The notes: a model not told the origin generated them from the sequence alone. Shown: positions 1-9,290, counted from the first letter of the stretch. The stretch is DNA of 64,000 nucleotides from Verrucomicrobiales bacterium (GCA_018003315.1 JAGNEJ010000002.1:134230-198229), one strand, 5' to 3'. Translations and numbers: made by a program.

Positions 1-328
1 CCCGGTCTTCGGTGGCATCCCGCGGGAGAAGGGCATACTGGATTTCCGTGTCCAGTTCCGCATGGCGCCTCTCCAGTTCCGGAATTTCGGCGGCGGCCAT
101 GGCGGCGAAATCCGGGTCCTCTCCCTTGGCGAGTTCTTGGTTTTCCACCAATTCTCGTTCGCATCGGAGCAAGCTCTCAAAGGTTGCCATCAACCGCTTC
201 AACTGCGCATGTTCCCGCGTCAGATCCCCGGCTTTTCTGGGGTCGGCATAAAAATCCGGCAGCGCGATGACTTCCTCCAGTTCGCCAATGCGCTGTTGCT
301 TTTTCTCGATGAGGCCGGTGTAGTCCAT
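1..328 (-). CDS. prfA: Peptide chain release factor 1, N-terminal part
   Basis: This is the first 109 codons of release factor 1, which recognises UAA and UAG stop codons on the ribosome and triggers release of the finished protein. The gene is cut by the left window edge, so the codon-recognition and GGQ domains are not visible. What is visible is the coiled N-terminal domain: it opens MDYTGLIEKKQQRIGELEE, and the segment ending LLPRDATEDR matches the conserved LLPKDPNDER-like stretch of the RF1 family. The ATG lies at 326-328. rpmE lies directly upstream on the same strand, a common bacterial arrangement. RF2 shares the fold but differs in this region, so RF1 is preferred. Confidence 0.85.
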   Translation of the reverse strand, partial: MDYTGLIEKKQQRIGELEEVIALPDFYADPRKAGDLTREHAQLKRLMATFESLLRCERELVENQELAKGEDPDFAAMAAAEIPELERRHAELDTEIQYALLPRDATEDR

Positions 329-459
329 GCTCTGAAACGTTCAGAAGATTCGGGTTGGTCCGGCGCGTCTTGAAGCAGCCGGACGGGCTGAAAATGAAAA
401 ACGGCACCCGCCCCGAGACTGAGGGGGCGGATACCGTTGTGAAATCGGGGTGGATCGCG

Positions 460-705
460 CTAGGTGCCGGCGGCGGCGAGTTTCGGCTTGGTCCGGCGCA
501 CGGCGGAGGTGGACTTGAAGCGCTGGTTGAATTTTTCGACGCGTCCGGCGGTGTCCACGAACTTTTGCTCCCCGGTGAAAAACGGATGGCAGGATGCACA
601 AATCCCCACGCTGATTTCCTTGACGGTGGACCGGGTGTTGTAAACGGCGCCGCAGGTGCAGGTGATGATGGTATCAACGTATTTGGGATGAATGTTGTCT
701 TTCAT
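460..705 (-). CDS. rpmE: 50S ribosomal protein L31
   Basis: This is an 81-residue L31 protein of the large ribosomal subunit. It starts MKDNIHPKYVDTIITCTCGA and carries the zinc-ribbon cysteines of the C+ form (CTCG near residue 15 and CASC near residue 36), so it should bind zinc. The C-terminus extends slightly beyond the core with a basic tail. The start at 703-705 is chosen because GGAGGA lies just upstream on the minus strand, the only clear Shine-Dalgarno sequence seen in the window, and because length and alignment begin there. The frame stays open upstream but that stretch looks non-coding. prfA follows 131 bases downstream, probably in the same transcript. Confidence 0.95.
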   Translation of the reverse strand: MKDNIHPKYVDTIITCTCGAVYNTRSTVKEISVGICASCHPFFTGEQKFVDTAGRVEKFNQRFKSTSAVRRTKPKLAAAGT

Positions 706-802
706 GGCAGGGTCCTCCGTGGTGTGGATGATGGTAGTGCAAAGAGAAACGCCGGAGGCGGGCACTGGGCTGCTCCGGCGGGAAAGTTGGGAAAGGGTGG
801 TC

Positions 803-830
803 AATCTAGACGGCTTCCTCCGCATCGCAA
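803..830 (-). promoter_or_regulatory. Possible promoter for rpmE-prfA
   Basis: On the minus strand TTGCGA (825-830) and TAGATT (803-808) are separated by 16 bases, resembling a sigma-70 promoter. It would give a leader of about 90 bases before rpmE. This rests on sequence resemblance only. Confidence 0.4.
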
Positions 831-976
831 GCAGAATCATTGATTTCGAAATGGCCCGAGTTGCCTCCTCAAGGACGATCCTGTCGCGGGAATGAAGAAT
901 GAAGGAATTTCCATTGGAAGGTTTGCGGATTGCGACTACTAAAATTTCCGAACCATTGCCCCCTGTTCCTCAACCC

Positions 977-1585
977 ATGAAATCCGTTTTTGCAAGACTT
1001 GCGGCTCTTACTGCCGTGGCTGGCGCATTGCTGCTTAGCTCCTGCGTTACCACCGGGCTGACCGGCCAGACACAATATTTGCAACCCGGATCGTTCGGCC
1101 AGCAGCAGGTGGGACCGCCACCGGATGCGGTCAGTTTTTGGGACGGAGGTGCTGGGAATGGAGCCCCGCGTCTGCACATCAACCTGGCGGCGCAGGTCGT
1201 GGATTTTTACCGCGGGAACGTACTGGTCGGCCGCTCAAGGATTTCCAGCGGGGACACCAGCCACCCCAGCCCCACCGGGCGGATGTCGGTGCTGGAAAAA
1301 AACAAGAACCATGTGTCATCGCGTTACGGGGATTTTGTATTTCCCGATGGGACCGTGGCCCGGGCCAACGTGGATGCGCGGACGGACCGTCCGCCGGCTG
1401 GCGCACGGTTCAAGGGCTCGCCGATGCCCAACTTCATGCGCATCACTTGGGATGGCGTCGGCATGCACGCCGGATTCCTCCCGGGCTACCCGGCCAGCCA
1501 CGGGTGCATCCGCATGCCCGACCGCATGTCGGAAATCTTTTTCAGCAACGTCCAGGTAGGCACGCCGGTTCTCGTCACCAATTGA
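977..1585 (+). CDS. Exported L,D-transpeptidase (YkuD family), lipoprotein-like
   Basis: This is a 202-residue exported enzyme of the YkuD L,D-transpeptidase family, which cross-links peptidoglycan or attaches proteins to it through a catalytic cysteine. The N-terminus has a signal sequence ending LLLSSC, a lipobox that predicts a lipid-anchored protein. The catalytic motif SHGCIRM is present with Cys177, followed by a short C-terminus as usual. The start at 977 is preferred over an upstream in-frame ATG at 899 because the signal peptide begins MKSVFARLAALTAVAG. The PPK2 gene follows after 34 bases. The exact substrate (3-3 cross-link or protein anchor) cannot be told from sequence. Confidence 0.85.
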   Translation: MKSVFARLAALTAVAGALLLSSCVTTGLTGQTQYLQPGSFGQQQVGPPPDAVSFWDGGAGNGAPRLHINLAAQVVDFYRGNVLVGRSRISSGDTSHPSPTGRMSVLEKNKNHVSSRYGDFVFPDGTVARANVDARTDRPPAGARFKGSPMPNFMRITWDGVGMHAGFLPGYPASHGCIRMPDRMSEIFFSNVQVGTPVLVTN

Positions 1586-1619
1586 CGGCGGCGAACCGTT
1601 GCTTCAGGCCTGTGCCCGC

Positions 1620-2423
1620 ATGAAGATCTACCGCATCAAGCCTGGAAGCAAAGTCAAGCTGACGGAGTTCGATCCGGAGGGGCAGTGCGACCCTGCGGAG
1701 AACAAGGATCTCTGCCTGGCCCGCTTGGTGCATTTGAAAGATGCGATGCTCGACCTCCAGCGTCTGCTGCATGCGGAGCATGAGAAGCGGCTGCTCATCA
1801 TCCTGCAGGGCATGGATGCCAGCGGAAAAGACGGCACCGTCCGTCAGGTGTTTTCCGGACTGGATCCCCACGGATTTCGGGTCGCGGCCTTCAAGGCTCC
1901 CACGGCGGAGGAACTCGATCATGATTTCCTCTGGCGGGTGCATGCCCGGGTGCCGGCGAAGGGCGAAGTGGTGGTTTTCAACCGCAGCCATTATGAGGAC
2001 ATTGTCGCGGTCAAAGTGAAGAACCTGCGGCCCAAAGAGGTGTGGGAAAAGCGCTTTGAGCATGTGGTGAACTTCGAACGTCTGCTGGTGGATGAAGGAA
2101 CCACGGTGCTGAAATTCTTCCTGCACGTTTCCCGTGAAGAGCAGCGCCGTCGGCTCCAGGGGCGGCTGGAAAATCCCAAGAAGCACTGGAAGTTCCACCC
2201 CGAGGACCTGCGGGACCGCGAGCGGTGGCCGGAATTTGTCGAGGCGTATGAGGAAACCATGAGCCGCACATCCTGGGAGGGAGCTCCCTGGCATGTCATT
2301 CCCGCGGACAACAAATGGTACCGCAACGTGGTGGTGGCGGAAATCGTGCGGGACACTCTGGCGAAACTGGAGCCGGCATGGCCGCAACCCCAGCACAACG
2401 TCCGCGGGTTGGTGGTGAAGTGA
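1620..2423 (+). CDS. Polyphosphate:nucleotide phosphotransferase (PPK2 family)
   Basis: This is a 267-residue PPK2-family kinase, which moves phosphate between inorganic polyphosphate and nucleotides and so links energy storage to the nucleotide pool. The Walker A segment LQGMDASGKDG (around residue 60) and the lid/Walker B region with VVVFNRSHYED are intact. Length and sequence fit the single-domain subgroup that uses AMP and ADP (class III-like), but the substrate class is inferred, not shown. The ATG at 1620 is chosen because the protein then begins MKIYRIKPGSKVKL, like the family. It may be co-transcribed with the L,D-transpeptidase gene just upstream. Confidence 0.88.
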   Translation: MKIYRIKPGSKVKLTEFDPEGQCDPAENKDLCLARLVHLKDAMLDLQRLLHAEHEKRLLIILQGMDASGKDGTVRQVFSGLDPHGFRVAAFKAPTAEELDHDFLWRVHARVPAKGEVVVFNRSHYEDIVAVKVKNLRPKEVWEKRFEHVVNFERLLVDEGTTVLKFFLHVSREEQRRRLQGRLENPKKHWKFHPEDLRDRERWPEFVEAYEETMSRTSWEGAPWHVIPADNKWYRNVVVAEIVRDTLAKLEPAWPQPQHNVRGLVVK

Positions 2424-2514
2424 TTCCGGGCTGCACCCGGTGCCGCCCCGTTGCCGAAAAATTCACAACTTTCCGGCGGCAGGCCGTGTCTGCCGCCCGT
2501 ATGATCCTCGCATC

Positions 2515-3996
2515 ATGAAATCCGTTGCAGCCCTGCTGCGCATCCTGCTGGGCTTGGCCGTGTCAAGCGCGGCAGCCGCCGGCCCCTCCATTCAAATCGA
2601 CATCGGCAATGGGGTGACGCTCGACCTCATCCTGGTCCAGCCGGGGCAGTATTCCCAAGGTTCTCCGGAGGACGAAGCCGGACGCGGTGCCGATGAAGCC
2701 GCGCGGCCCGTTGCCCTGACAAAACCATTTTATCTTGGCAGGACCGAAGTGACCCGGCGGCAGTTCGAAACCTTTGTCCGGGCCACCGGTTACCGGACGG
2801 AGGCGGAGGATGGAAAATCCGGCGGTTACGGATGGGACGGCCAGAAGCTGCTGCAGCGGAAGGGTTTCAACTGGCGTTCGCCGGGCATTGCCCAGACGGG
2901 GGAGCACCCGGTCTGCTGTGTCACCTGGTTTGATGCCCAGCGGTTCTGCGAGTGGCTCTCGCAGCGCAGTGGACGGAAATTCTCCCTGCCCAGCGAGGCG
3001 CAGTGGGAATATGCCTGCCGCGCCGGCACCCAGACTCCGTGGCCGCTGGAGGTGGATGAAATCGCCTGGCACAAGGGCAACAGCGGGTTTTCCACCCATG
3101 CCGCGGCCGGGTTGAAGGCGAATGCCTGGGGCTTTCACGACATGGGCGGAAACGTGTGGGAGTGGTGCGAGGACTGGTATGCACCCTATCCTGCAGGACG
3201 GGCCATCGATCCGCTGCAGACCAATGACAAACTGAGCGACAAACCGCGCCGGGTGCTGCGCGGCGGAGGATTTTTGAAGGATGCCAGCGGCGCAAGGAGT
3301 GCCGCCCGTTTTCGGAATGACCCTCGCAGCCGCAATGCGGACAACGGATTCCGGGTGATGACCTTTACCCTCGTGCCCGTGCTGCCAAAAACGCCCGTGG
3401 AAGCGACGCATTCCGCTTCCAATGCGGTGGAGCAGCCGGCTGCGGATTCCTCGCCTGCTCAACCCGCACCGTCGCCAGTTGCTCCGGTTTCGGCCCCGCC
3501 TGCCCGCACTGCGGATGTTCCCAGAACGGGAGGCTCCAGTACGCTGCTGTGGGTGATCCTGAGCGGGCTGGGATTGTTGGTTTTTGCGGTCATTCGCAAA
3601 CTGCGCGGCGTCACCAGGGGTGCCATCACCACGACAGAGCCGCCTGCGGCTCCCTCCAGAGGCGATGAACTGGTCCGTTTTGACCCCACTGCGGATGGAT
3701 TTTGGCTGCGGGCCAGGGCAGAGCGCGGAAGCCGCATCCGGTGGAGTTGTCAGGCAGGCGGCACGCCGCTCGAAGGCGTGCTGGAATATGAACCCGGACC
3801 GCGCGGCCAGTTCGTCTTTACCGGCCAGCCGCCTGAAAACATCGCGGCAGTCATTGTCGGCATGGCAGCAGCGCTGGGCATGGAACCGGAACGGCAATCC
3901 CCCTTTCCCCCGCCCCATTCCCAGCAGCCGCCGCAGCGTGAGGAACCTTCCCCGCCTGCCCGACGCAGCCAGCCGCGTTACCCATCGGCCTATTGA
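2515..3996 (+). CDS. Exported SUMF1/FGE-fold protein with a transmembrane segment and extra C-terminal domain
   Basis: This 493-residue protein has a signal peptide (about residues 1-25), a formylglycine-generating-enzyme fold (about 28-300), a proline-rich linker, a membrane helix near 343-362 (TLLWVILSGLGLLVFAVI) and a C-terminal domain of about 110 residues that I do not recognise. The fold signature is clear (GGNVWEWCEDWY, RVLRGGGFLKDASGARSAAR, NGFRVM). The paired catalytic cysteines of true sulfatase-activating enzymes are missing: the stretch after RVLRGGG contains no cysteine. It is therefore probably a binding or structural relative rather than a sulfatase activator. A -10-like TATGAT ends 9 bases before the ATG. 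Confidence 0.75.
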   Translation: MKSVAALLRILLGLAVSSAAAAGPSIQIDIGNGVTLDLILVQPGQYSQGSPEDEAGRGADEAARPVALTKPFYLGRTEVTRRQFETFVRATGYRTEAEDGKSGGYGWDGQKLLQRKGFNWRSPGIAQTGEHPVCCVTWFDAQRFCEWLSQRSGRKFSLPSEAQWEYACRAGTQTPWPLEVDEIAWHKGNSGFSTHAAAGLKANAWGFHDMGGNVWEWCEDWYAPYPAGRAIDPLQTNDKLSDKPRRVLRGGGFLKDASGARSAARFRNDPRSRNADNGFRVMTFTLVPVLPKTPVEATHSASNAVEQPAADSSPAQPAPSPVAPVSAPPARTADVPRTGGSSTLLWVILSGLGLLVFAVIRKLRGVTRGAITTTEPPAAPSRGDELVRFDPTADGFWLRARAERGSRIRWSCQAGGTPLEGVLEYEPGPRGQFVFTGQPPENIAAVIVGMAAALGMEPERQSPFPPPHSQQPPQREEPSPPARRSQPRYPSAY

Positions 3997-4150
3997 CCCT
4001 GGCTGTGGTGGCCCACGGCGCTCCCTGGACGCTCCCAACGCCATCGTTCGGCCGGAAAATTGAGGTTGAGGAAATTTCCTAATGGCCATGAAGGGCAACC
4101 CGTATTAAGAACAACGGGAAACATCAGAGCCAGGCACCCGTTAAATTTGT

Positions 4151-4178
4151 TTGGCAAGGTGACGGTTGGTTTTATAAT
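4151..4178 (+). promoter_or_regulatory. Strong sigma-70-type promoter for the TPR/ExbBD operon
   Basis: TTGGCA (4151-4156) and a perfect TATAAT (4173-4178) are 16 bases apart, 61 bases before the ATG of the large TPR gene. This is the best promoter match in the window. Confidence 0.75.
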
Positions 4179-4239
4179 CGCCGCCTTTCCGGGACAAAAT
4201 GGCGGCTGCCGATCCCCTCACTAATCCGTTTTCATTTCC

Positions 4240-7200
4240 ATGAACCCACCGCCCCGCTCCTCCTTCCTGTTGTGCCTTTCCGCCGGAATGCTGCTGGCCG
4301 CCGCGCCGCAAATCTGGGCGGCTCCGCCCCCCAAGCCCGCGGACCCGAAGGAAAAGCCTGCCGCCCCTGCCGGCGGGGAAAAGCTGCCGACCAACCAGTT
4401 CGAAATGCAGCAACTGGCAAACGAAGCCAATGCCGCTTGGGAACGGGGTGATGCCAAAACCGTGGTGGCCAAACTGGTGCCCTACCTTGCGGCGTGTGAG
4501 AAACTCGGGATCACCGAGAAAATGGACATCCTGCTCTACATGCTGGGGGTTTCCTACGCCACACCTCCCGATCCCGACTATGCCAAGGCTACCGAGACGC
4601 TGAAGAAATACGAAAACAAATTTCCCAAGGGCGACGCGATCAAGGACGTGATGCTGCTGATCGGAAAATGCCAGGCGCTGGGCGGGGACAACAAGGGCGC
4701 CATCGGACAGTTTGAAAAAATCAAAAACATCCCCGACCTGCGCGAGCAGGTGCTGCCGATCCTCGCGGAAATTTACGAAAAGGACGACCAGGCCGGCAAG
4801 GCGGTCAGCACGCTGCAGGACTACCTCAAGGGTGGCTACGGCTCGACGGAACGGGTGAATGCCGCCTTGCGCCTGGCGAAGATTTATTTCGACACCGACA
4901 AGGTGGACGAAGGCATCGCGGTGCTGGAACAGGTGAAAATCAGCCCGAGTGCCGCCGACTACGTGATCATCATCAATGGCCGTGCGCTGGATGCCGCATC
5001 CAAGCTCATGGAAGAAAAGCCGGAACTCGCCCTGCGGGCGCTCCAGGCGGTGCGTCGCCAAAAGGAAGTCGTGCGCCTGCAGAAGGAACGCAACGAGGTG
5101 CTCCGAGGGAAGATCGAGGAATGGAAGCGGAAGAAAAAAGATCCGAAATTCGCCTCCCTGGCCGAGGAGGGAACCACGCGACTCAAACAATTGGAGGAAT
5201 TGCTCGGACAGGTGGAGAAGGAGGAATCCTACGACGCCGTGGTCATTTACCAGATCGGACGCTGCTACGCCACGCTGCACCGCTACTGGGAGGCGGAACT
5301 GGCGTTCAGGACCATCAATGAGAAATACCCCACCTTCGCCAACCGTTCCTCTGCCGCCTTTGGACAGATCATTTCGCTGTTCCAGCTCAAGATGAAAAAG
5401 GAGGCGCTGGACCTGTGCTGGAAATTCCTCAAGGATTTCCCGCAGACTGCCGAGGCCGACGAAGTTTCCGAACTGACCGTCACCATGGCCATGGAGGAGA
5501 AGGATTTCGACGGCGCCAAGCGGGCGGTGGAAAACGTCCTCGCGATCAAGGACAAGGACGGAAAGGACTTGCCGAACAAGAACAAAATGATGCTCTACAA
5601 GGTGGGCATTGATTTTGAACTCTACGCCTTCGACGCCGCCCGGGCCACCCTGGATGAATACCGCAAACTCTTTCCCAATGACGCCTTCAAGGAGGAGGTC
5701 GATTACCGCTATGCCCTGACCTATTTCTTCAAGAACGACTACAAGAACACCATGGAACAGCTGAACAAGTTCCTGGATGCCTACCCGAACAGCCCCTACC
5801 TGCCGGACGCCAACTACCGCCTTGGCATCGTGATGTACGGCGAGGAGCAGGCCAACAAAACCAAGGCGGCCAAAGCCAAGGAACTCGCGACCTACAAGTC
5901 GAACTTCAAGCGCGTCATCGACCACGCGGAGGACGTCATCAAGCGCTTCCCGGATTCCACGGTGCTAGGGGAACTCTACGCCCTCATCGGTGACTGCTAC
6001 GACCAGATGACACCGGCCGAAGTCGAGGAACTCAAGCTGGAAAGCGTCGATAAATCCTCCGGCGACGCCTACATGAACGCCGCGATGAAGGCGTCGAACG
6101 ACAACGTCATGGAATACGGCCTGGAGCAGGCCCGCACCAAGTTCCAAGCCATCGGGGCATGGAAGGAAATTCAGGCGCTTTACGAAGACTTCGTCACCCG
6201 CCATCCGGAACACCCAGACCGCCTCAAAGGCATCAACTATATTTGCATGGCGATCAGCCGCCAGGCCACCAACGCCGAGGAGCGCGAGCAGCGGCGCGGG
6301 GAAATTCGGTCCCGGCTCATCAAGGAAATTCTGCCAAACATCAACCGGCCGAACAAGGAAGGGGTGGAAATGCTGCTGCAGCAACTGGCGCAGGCCGCGA
6401 TTCCCAAGCGCAAGCCCCGCCCCGCCACTCCGCCAGCAGGCGCTCCGGCCACACCGGGAACCGGGACCACCGCGCCACCGCCGCCACCGCCGCCTTCCGC
6501 TCCAGATGAGGACCCATATGATGTCGCCGTCAAGCAGCTCGACACGCAGATGGACGAAGAACTGGCCAAGGGGGGGATGAAGCTCAACAACACCGGCAAG
6601 GCCCGGATGCTCTACACCAAGGCCCAACTGCTCAAGATGGTTGGAGCCAAACGGGACCCGGCTGATCCGAAGAAGAAGATCGACCGCACGCCGGATTACG
6701 AAAAACTCCTTGATCAGATTGGTACCGAATTTCAGCCGGAAGACCTGCCGTCCACCCTGCTGGCATTTGTTGGGGATCACCTGCGCAAGCGGGGCATTGT
6801 GGAAAAGGCGACTGCCTGCTACAATCGGCTGCTCCAGTTCTTCCCGCACAGCGACTTTCTGGACTTTGCCGTCGTGGGGCTGGGAGACATGGCCTATGAG
6901 GCCAAAAACTACGCCGAGGCGGAAAAGCAATACCGCAAGGCCAAGGACGAAGTTCCTGGAATGAAATACCCCAATGCGCTCATGGGTCTGGCCAAATCGC
7001 AGATTGCCCAAGGAAATTACAAGGACTGTGAAGCGCCGCTGACCGAGATTGTCGGCACCAAGGAATGGAAGGGCGAATTGACAGCGGAAGCGCTCTACTG
7101 GCTCGGTGAATCCTCCTTCAAACTTGGAAATTTCTCCGTTTCCGCCAATTACTACCAGCGGATTTTCCTCTCCTTTGCCAAGTATGCGGACTGGGCGGTC

Positions 7201-7368
7201 AAGGGTTACATCGGCGCCATCGAAAGCTTCATGGCACTCGGCCAGAAACCCCAGGCCGCCGCCCATGCCAAGGAAGCCAAGGAATACCTCGTCAAGCGCA
7301 AGCTGGAAGCCGGGCCGCTCATGCAGCAGCTGCGGGAGGTCTGCGGCAAGCGCGGACTTCCCCTCTAA
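4240..7368 (+). CDS. Large exported tetratricopeptide-repeat protein
   Basis: This 1042-residue protein begins with a signal peptide (ending near IWAAPPP) and consists mostly of helical TPR-like repeats, recognisable by recurring alanine, tyrosine and proline patterns such as ALTYFFKNDYKNTMEQLNKF and YPNSPYLPDANYRLG. A proline/alanine-rich hinge lies around residues 720-755 (PPAGAPATPGTG and a run of prolines). TPR repeats bind other proteins, so a periplasmic scaffold is likely. It is the first gene after a strong promoter and is followed in the same direction by a second TPR protein, an ExbB homolog and two ExbD homologs, which suggests a joint complex. No enzymatic motif is visible. There is no Shine-Dalgarno sequence before the ATG. 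Confidence 0.8.
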   Translation: MNPPPRSSFLLCLSAGMLLAAAPQIWAAPPPKPADPKEKPAAPAGGEKLPTNQFEMQQLANEANAAWERGDAKTVVAKLVPYLAACEKLGITEKMDILLYMLGVSYATPPDPDYAKATETLKKYENKFPKGDAIKDVMLLIGKCQALGGDNKGAIGQFEKIKNIPDLREQVLPILAEIYEKDDQAGKAVSTLQDYLKGGYGSTERVNAALRLAKIYFDTDKVDEGIAVLEQVKISPSAADYVIIINGRALDAASKLMEEKPELALRALQAVRRQKEVVRLQKERNEVLRGKIEEWKRKKKDPKFASLAEEGTTRLKQLEELLGQVEKEESYDAVVIYQIGRCYATLHRYWEAELAFRTINEKYPTFANRSSAAFGQIISLFQLKMKKEALDLCWKFLKDFPQTAEADEVSELTVTMAMEEKDFDGAKRAVENVLAIKDKDGKDLPNKNKMMLYKVGIDFELYAFDAARATLDEYRKLFPNDAFKEEVDYRYALTYFFKNDYKNTMEQLNKFLDAYPNSPYLPDANYRLGIVMYGEEQANKTKAAKAKELATYKSNFKRVIDHAEDVIKRFPDSTVLGELYALIGDCYDQMTPAEVEELKLESVDKSSGDAYMNAAMKASNDNVMEYGLEQARTKFQAIGAWKEIQALYEDFVTRHPEHPDRLKGINYICMAISRQATNAEEREQRRGEIRSRLIKEILPNINRPNKEGVEMLLQQLAQAAIPKRKPRPATPPAGAPATPGTGTTAPPPPPPPSAPDEDPYDVAVKQLDTQMDEELAKGGMKLNNTGKARMLYTKAQLLKMVGAKRDPADPKKKIDRTPDYEKLLDQIGTEFQPEDLPSTLLAFVGDHLRKRGIVEKATACYNRLLQFFPHSDFLDFAVVGLGDMAYEAKNYAEAEKQYRKAKDEVPGMKYPNALMGLAKSQIAQGNYKDCEAPLTEIVGTKEWKGELTAEALYWLGESSFKLGNFSVSANYYQRIFLSFAKYADWAVKGYIGAIESFMALGQKPQAAAHAKEAKEYLVKRKLEAGPLMQQLREVCGKRGLPL

Positions 7369-7395
7369 GAACCAGACAATCCCACTGAGTCATTC

Positions 7396-8322
7396 ATGAA
7401 ACTGCCACTGTTCATTCTCACGCTCGGCGTCTTCGCCTGGAGTGCGCTGCCCGCCTTCAGTCAGCGCCTCTTTACCAAGGATGGCAAGGAATTGCCCTGG
7501 GCCGACTGTGTGATTCAGGGGTCCAACGTGGCGTGGAAAACCAAGGACGCCCTCGGCAAGGACCGGATCATCAATATTCTCGGCACGGACATCGTCCGCA
7601 TCGACTATCCAGAACCGGTGGAGTTGCAGGATGCAGCCGCCGCGGCAACGCGGGGCGATGGAGACACCGCCCTGACCAAGGCGGATGTGGTGCTCAAGCA
7701 GTTTGAAGGGTTCAAGCTGACCGCCGGTTCCTGGTGGGTGTCCGCTGCGCTGGTGAAGCTGGAAGCGCTGGGAATCAAGAAGGACGAAGCCGGGTTCGAC
7801 AAACTCAATGCCGAATTGAAGGCGATGACCCTTGGTCCATCCGATCAACTTCGCCTGCGTGCCGCGCAGGGAGCACAGGAATATTACAAGGGCGCACCGG
7901 GTCCGGCCAAGCAGATCGTCGAAGAGATCATCCCCAAGACCGATGACGCCGCGGTGCTGGCGAAACTCTACCTGCTGCTCGGAGACATCGAGTATAAACG
8001 GCAGTCATTCGCCGATGCCCGCGAGGCCTACCTTCACGTGCCCGTGTTTTACGGCTCCCAGGGACTGCTGCTGCCCAATGCCGAACTTGGGGCCGCGCGG
8101 TCGCTGGTGAAATTGCAGCGGCTCGAAGACGCTTCCGAAATGCTTTCGGGCATCGTGGACCGCTACCCGGGAACCCCCCAGGCGAAAGCGGCGGATGAGG
8201 AACGCAAGCAACTGCTCAAGGCGCTGGGGGAAACCGAACAGAGCATGGCGGAAAAGCAGGGCAACGCGGACGCCAAGGAGAAGCCCGAGGGGGAAACACC
8301 TGCAGAAGAGGAGAAAAAGTAA
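7396..8322 (+). CDS. Exported TPR-like protein of the ExbBD operon
   Basis: This 308-residue protein starts with a signal peptide (MKLPLFILTLGVFAWSALPAFS). A small N-terminal domain follows (LFTKDGKELPWADCVIQG, then INILGTDIVRIDYPEP) and then helical TPR-like repeats. The tail is rich in lysine and glutamate. It lies 27 bases after the large TPR gene and 81 bases before the ExbB homolog. I do not recognise a catalytic site; a periplasmic partner of the TPR scaffold or of the ExbD domains is an inference from position. The N-terminal part resembles small beta domains that bind surfaces, but this is not firm. Confidence 0.7.
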   Translation: MKLPLFILTLGVFAWSALPAFSQRLFTKDGKELPWADCVIQGSNVAWKTKDALGKDRIINILGTDIVRIDYPEPVELQDAAAAATRGDGDTALTKADVVLKQFEGFKLTAGSWWVSAALVKLEALGIKKDEAGFDKLNAELKAMTLGPSDQLRLRAAQGAQEYYKGAPGPAKQIVEEIIPKTDDAAVLAKLYLLLGDIEYKRQSFADAREAYLHVPVFYGSQGLLLPNAELGAARSLVKLQRLEDASEMLSGIVDRYPGTPQAKAADEERKQLLKALGETEQSMAEKQGNADAKEKPEGETPAEEEKK

Positions 8323-8403
8323 CCGCAATCTGCTCCGCCTGTTTGACAATGACACTTGACGCTTTACGACCAAACGCTTAACCAGACACACGAAAATCAA
8401 CTC

Positions 8404-9198
8404 ATGAAATTCAAGTCCCTTTCTCTCGCCTTCACCACCGCGCTGCTCGTGGCACTCCCATCCTTGGCCTCAGCCCAGGAGGTTCACTCCAAGAGTTTTT
8501 TCAAGAAACTGGAAGAGGGCGGCTGGGTCATGATCCCCCTGGCCATCTGTTCGATCGCCATGCTCTGGCTGCTGGTCGATGGCATTCTGCGCACCCGCCC
8601 GCTGCGTCTGGTTCCACCCATGGAACTCGAAAAGCTGCGCAATGCCTTCCGGGCCGGTGACTACGTGGGCGCTTATCAGGTCACTCAGGAAGTCCCGTGT
8701 GCCATCAACAACGTCGTCCGCGCCGGATTGGTGAGCCTTGGGGACGGCAAGGATGCCACGGAGGAAGCCATGCTCGCAGAAATCAACAAAGAGCAGGCCC
8801 GCGGAGCCGTGAGACTTTCGTATCTTTCCGTGCTCGGCGTCTGCACTCCGATGATCGGACTCATCGGAACCGTGACCGGGATGATTCGAGCCTTCGAAGC
8901 CTTGGGACAGGGCAACGTCGCCCAGAATGCCGACCAGCTCGCTTCCGCCATCGGTGAAGTGCTCGTGGCCACGGCAACGGGTCTGTTCATCGCCGTTCCG
9001 GCGTTCATGGCCTATTACTTCCTGCGCAACCGCCTGCAGAATGCGATGCAGGAAGTGGAATACGAAGCCATGAACCTGTTCCGCAAACTGCCCTATCATC
9101 TCGCCGAAGGCGTGCACATCGGAGATCAGGAACTTTATGCCAATACTCCGAACTGGGTCGATGCCCCGGGCGGCGAAACGGCTGCGCCTGCGGCCTGA
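8404..9198 (+). CDS. exbB: MotA/TolQ/ExbB-family proton channel protein
   Basis: This 264-residue inner-membrane protein belongs to the MotA/TolQ/ExbB family, which with ExbD/TolR subunits forms a proton-driven motor that powers outer-membrane processes. It has an N-terminal cleavable-looking signal sequence (ending SLASAQ), a membrane helix around residues 38-60, a cytoplasmic loop, and two further helices, one in LGVCTPMIGLIGTVTGMIRAF and one in GEVLVATATGLFIAVPAFMA, the conserved family core. Two ExbD genes follow. The ATG at 8404 is chosen so that the signal sequence is at the N-terminus. No TonB or TolA gene is nearby, so the process being driven is unknown. Confidence 0.9.
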   Translation: MKFKSLSLAFTTALLVALPSLASAQEVHSKSFFKKLEEGGWVMIPLAICSIAMLWLLVDGILRTRPLRLVPPMELEKLRNAFRAGDYVGAYQVTQEVPCAINNVVRAGLVSLGDGKDATEEAMLAEINKEQARGAVRLSYLSVLGVCTPMIGLIGTVTGMIRAFEALGQGNVAQNADQLASAIGEVLVATATGLFIAVPAFMAYYFLRNRLQNAMQEVEYEAMNLFRKLPYHLAEGVHIGDQELYANTPNWVDAPGGETAAPAA

Positions 9199-9212
9199 CG
9201 AATTCCCGGAAA

Positions 9213-9248
9213 GGAGGCCGCTGCTTGCGAGCGGCGGCATTCCTTTTT
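9213..9248 (+). terminator. Possible terminator or attenuator between exbB and exbD
   Basis: GCCGCT (9217-9222) pairs with AGCGGC (9230-9235), with further pairing outside it, followed by TTTTT (9244-9248). It may reduce expression of the ExbD genes relative to ExbB. Partial read-through is expected since the downstream genes belong to the same unit. Confidence 0.5.
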
Positions 9249-9290
9249 GTGCTTTTCCCACTCACACCAACCTTTTACTGACACAAGCTT

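Noticed and set aside
4173..4178. Possible sigma-54 promoters anywhere in the window, since rpoN is present
   Set aside because: No TGGCAC-N5-TTGC pair with the right spacing was found; the promoters seen are of the sigma-70 type, including this TATAAT.
4141..5925. 594-codon open frame on the minus strand
   Set aside because: It lies wholly inside the TPR gene on the other strand, has no family resemblance, and is the usual mirror frame produced by high-GC codon use.
9213..9248. Hard end of transcription between exbB and exbD
   Set aside because: The hairpin is imperfect and the two exbD genes have no better promoter of their own, so partial read-through is more likely than full termination.
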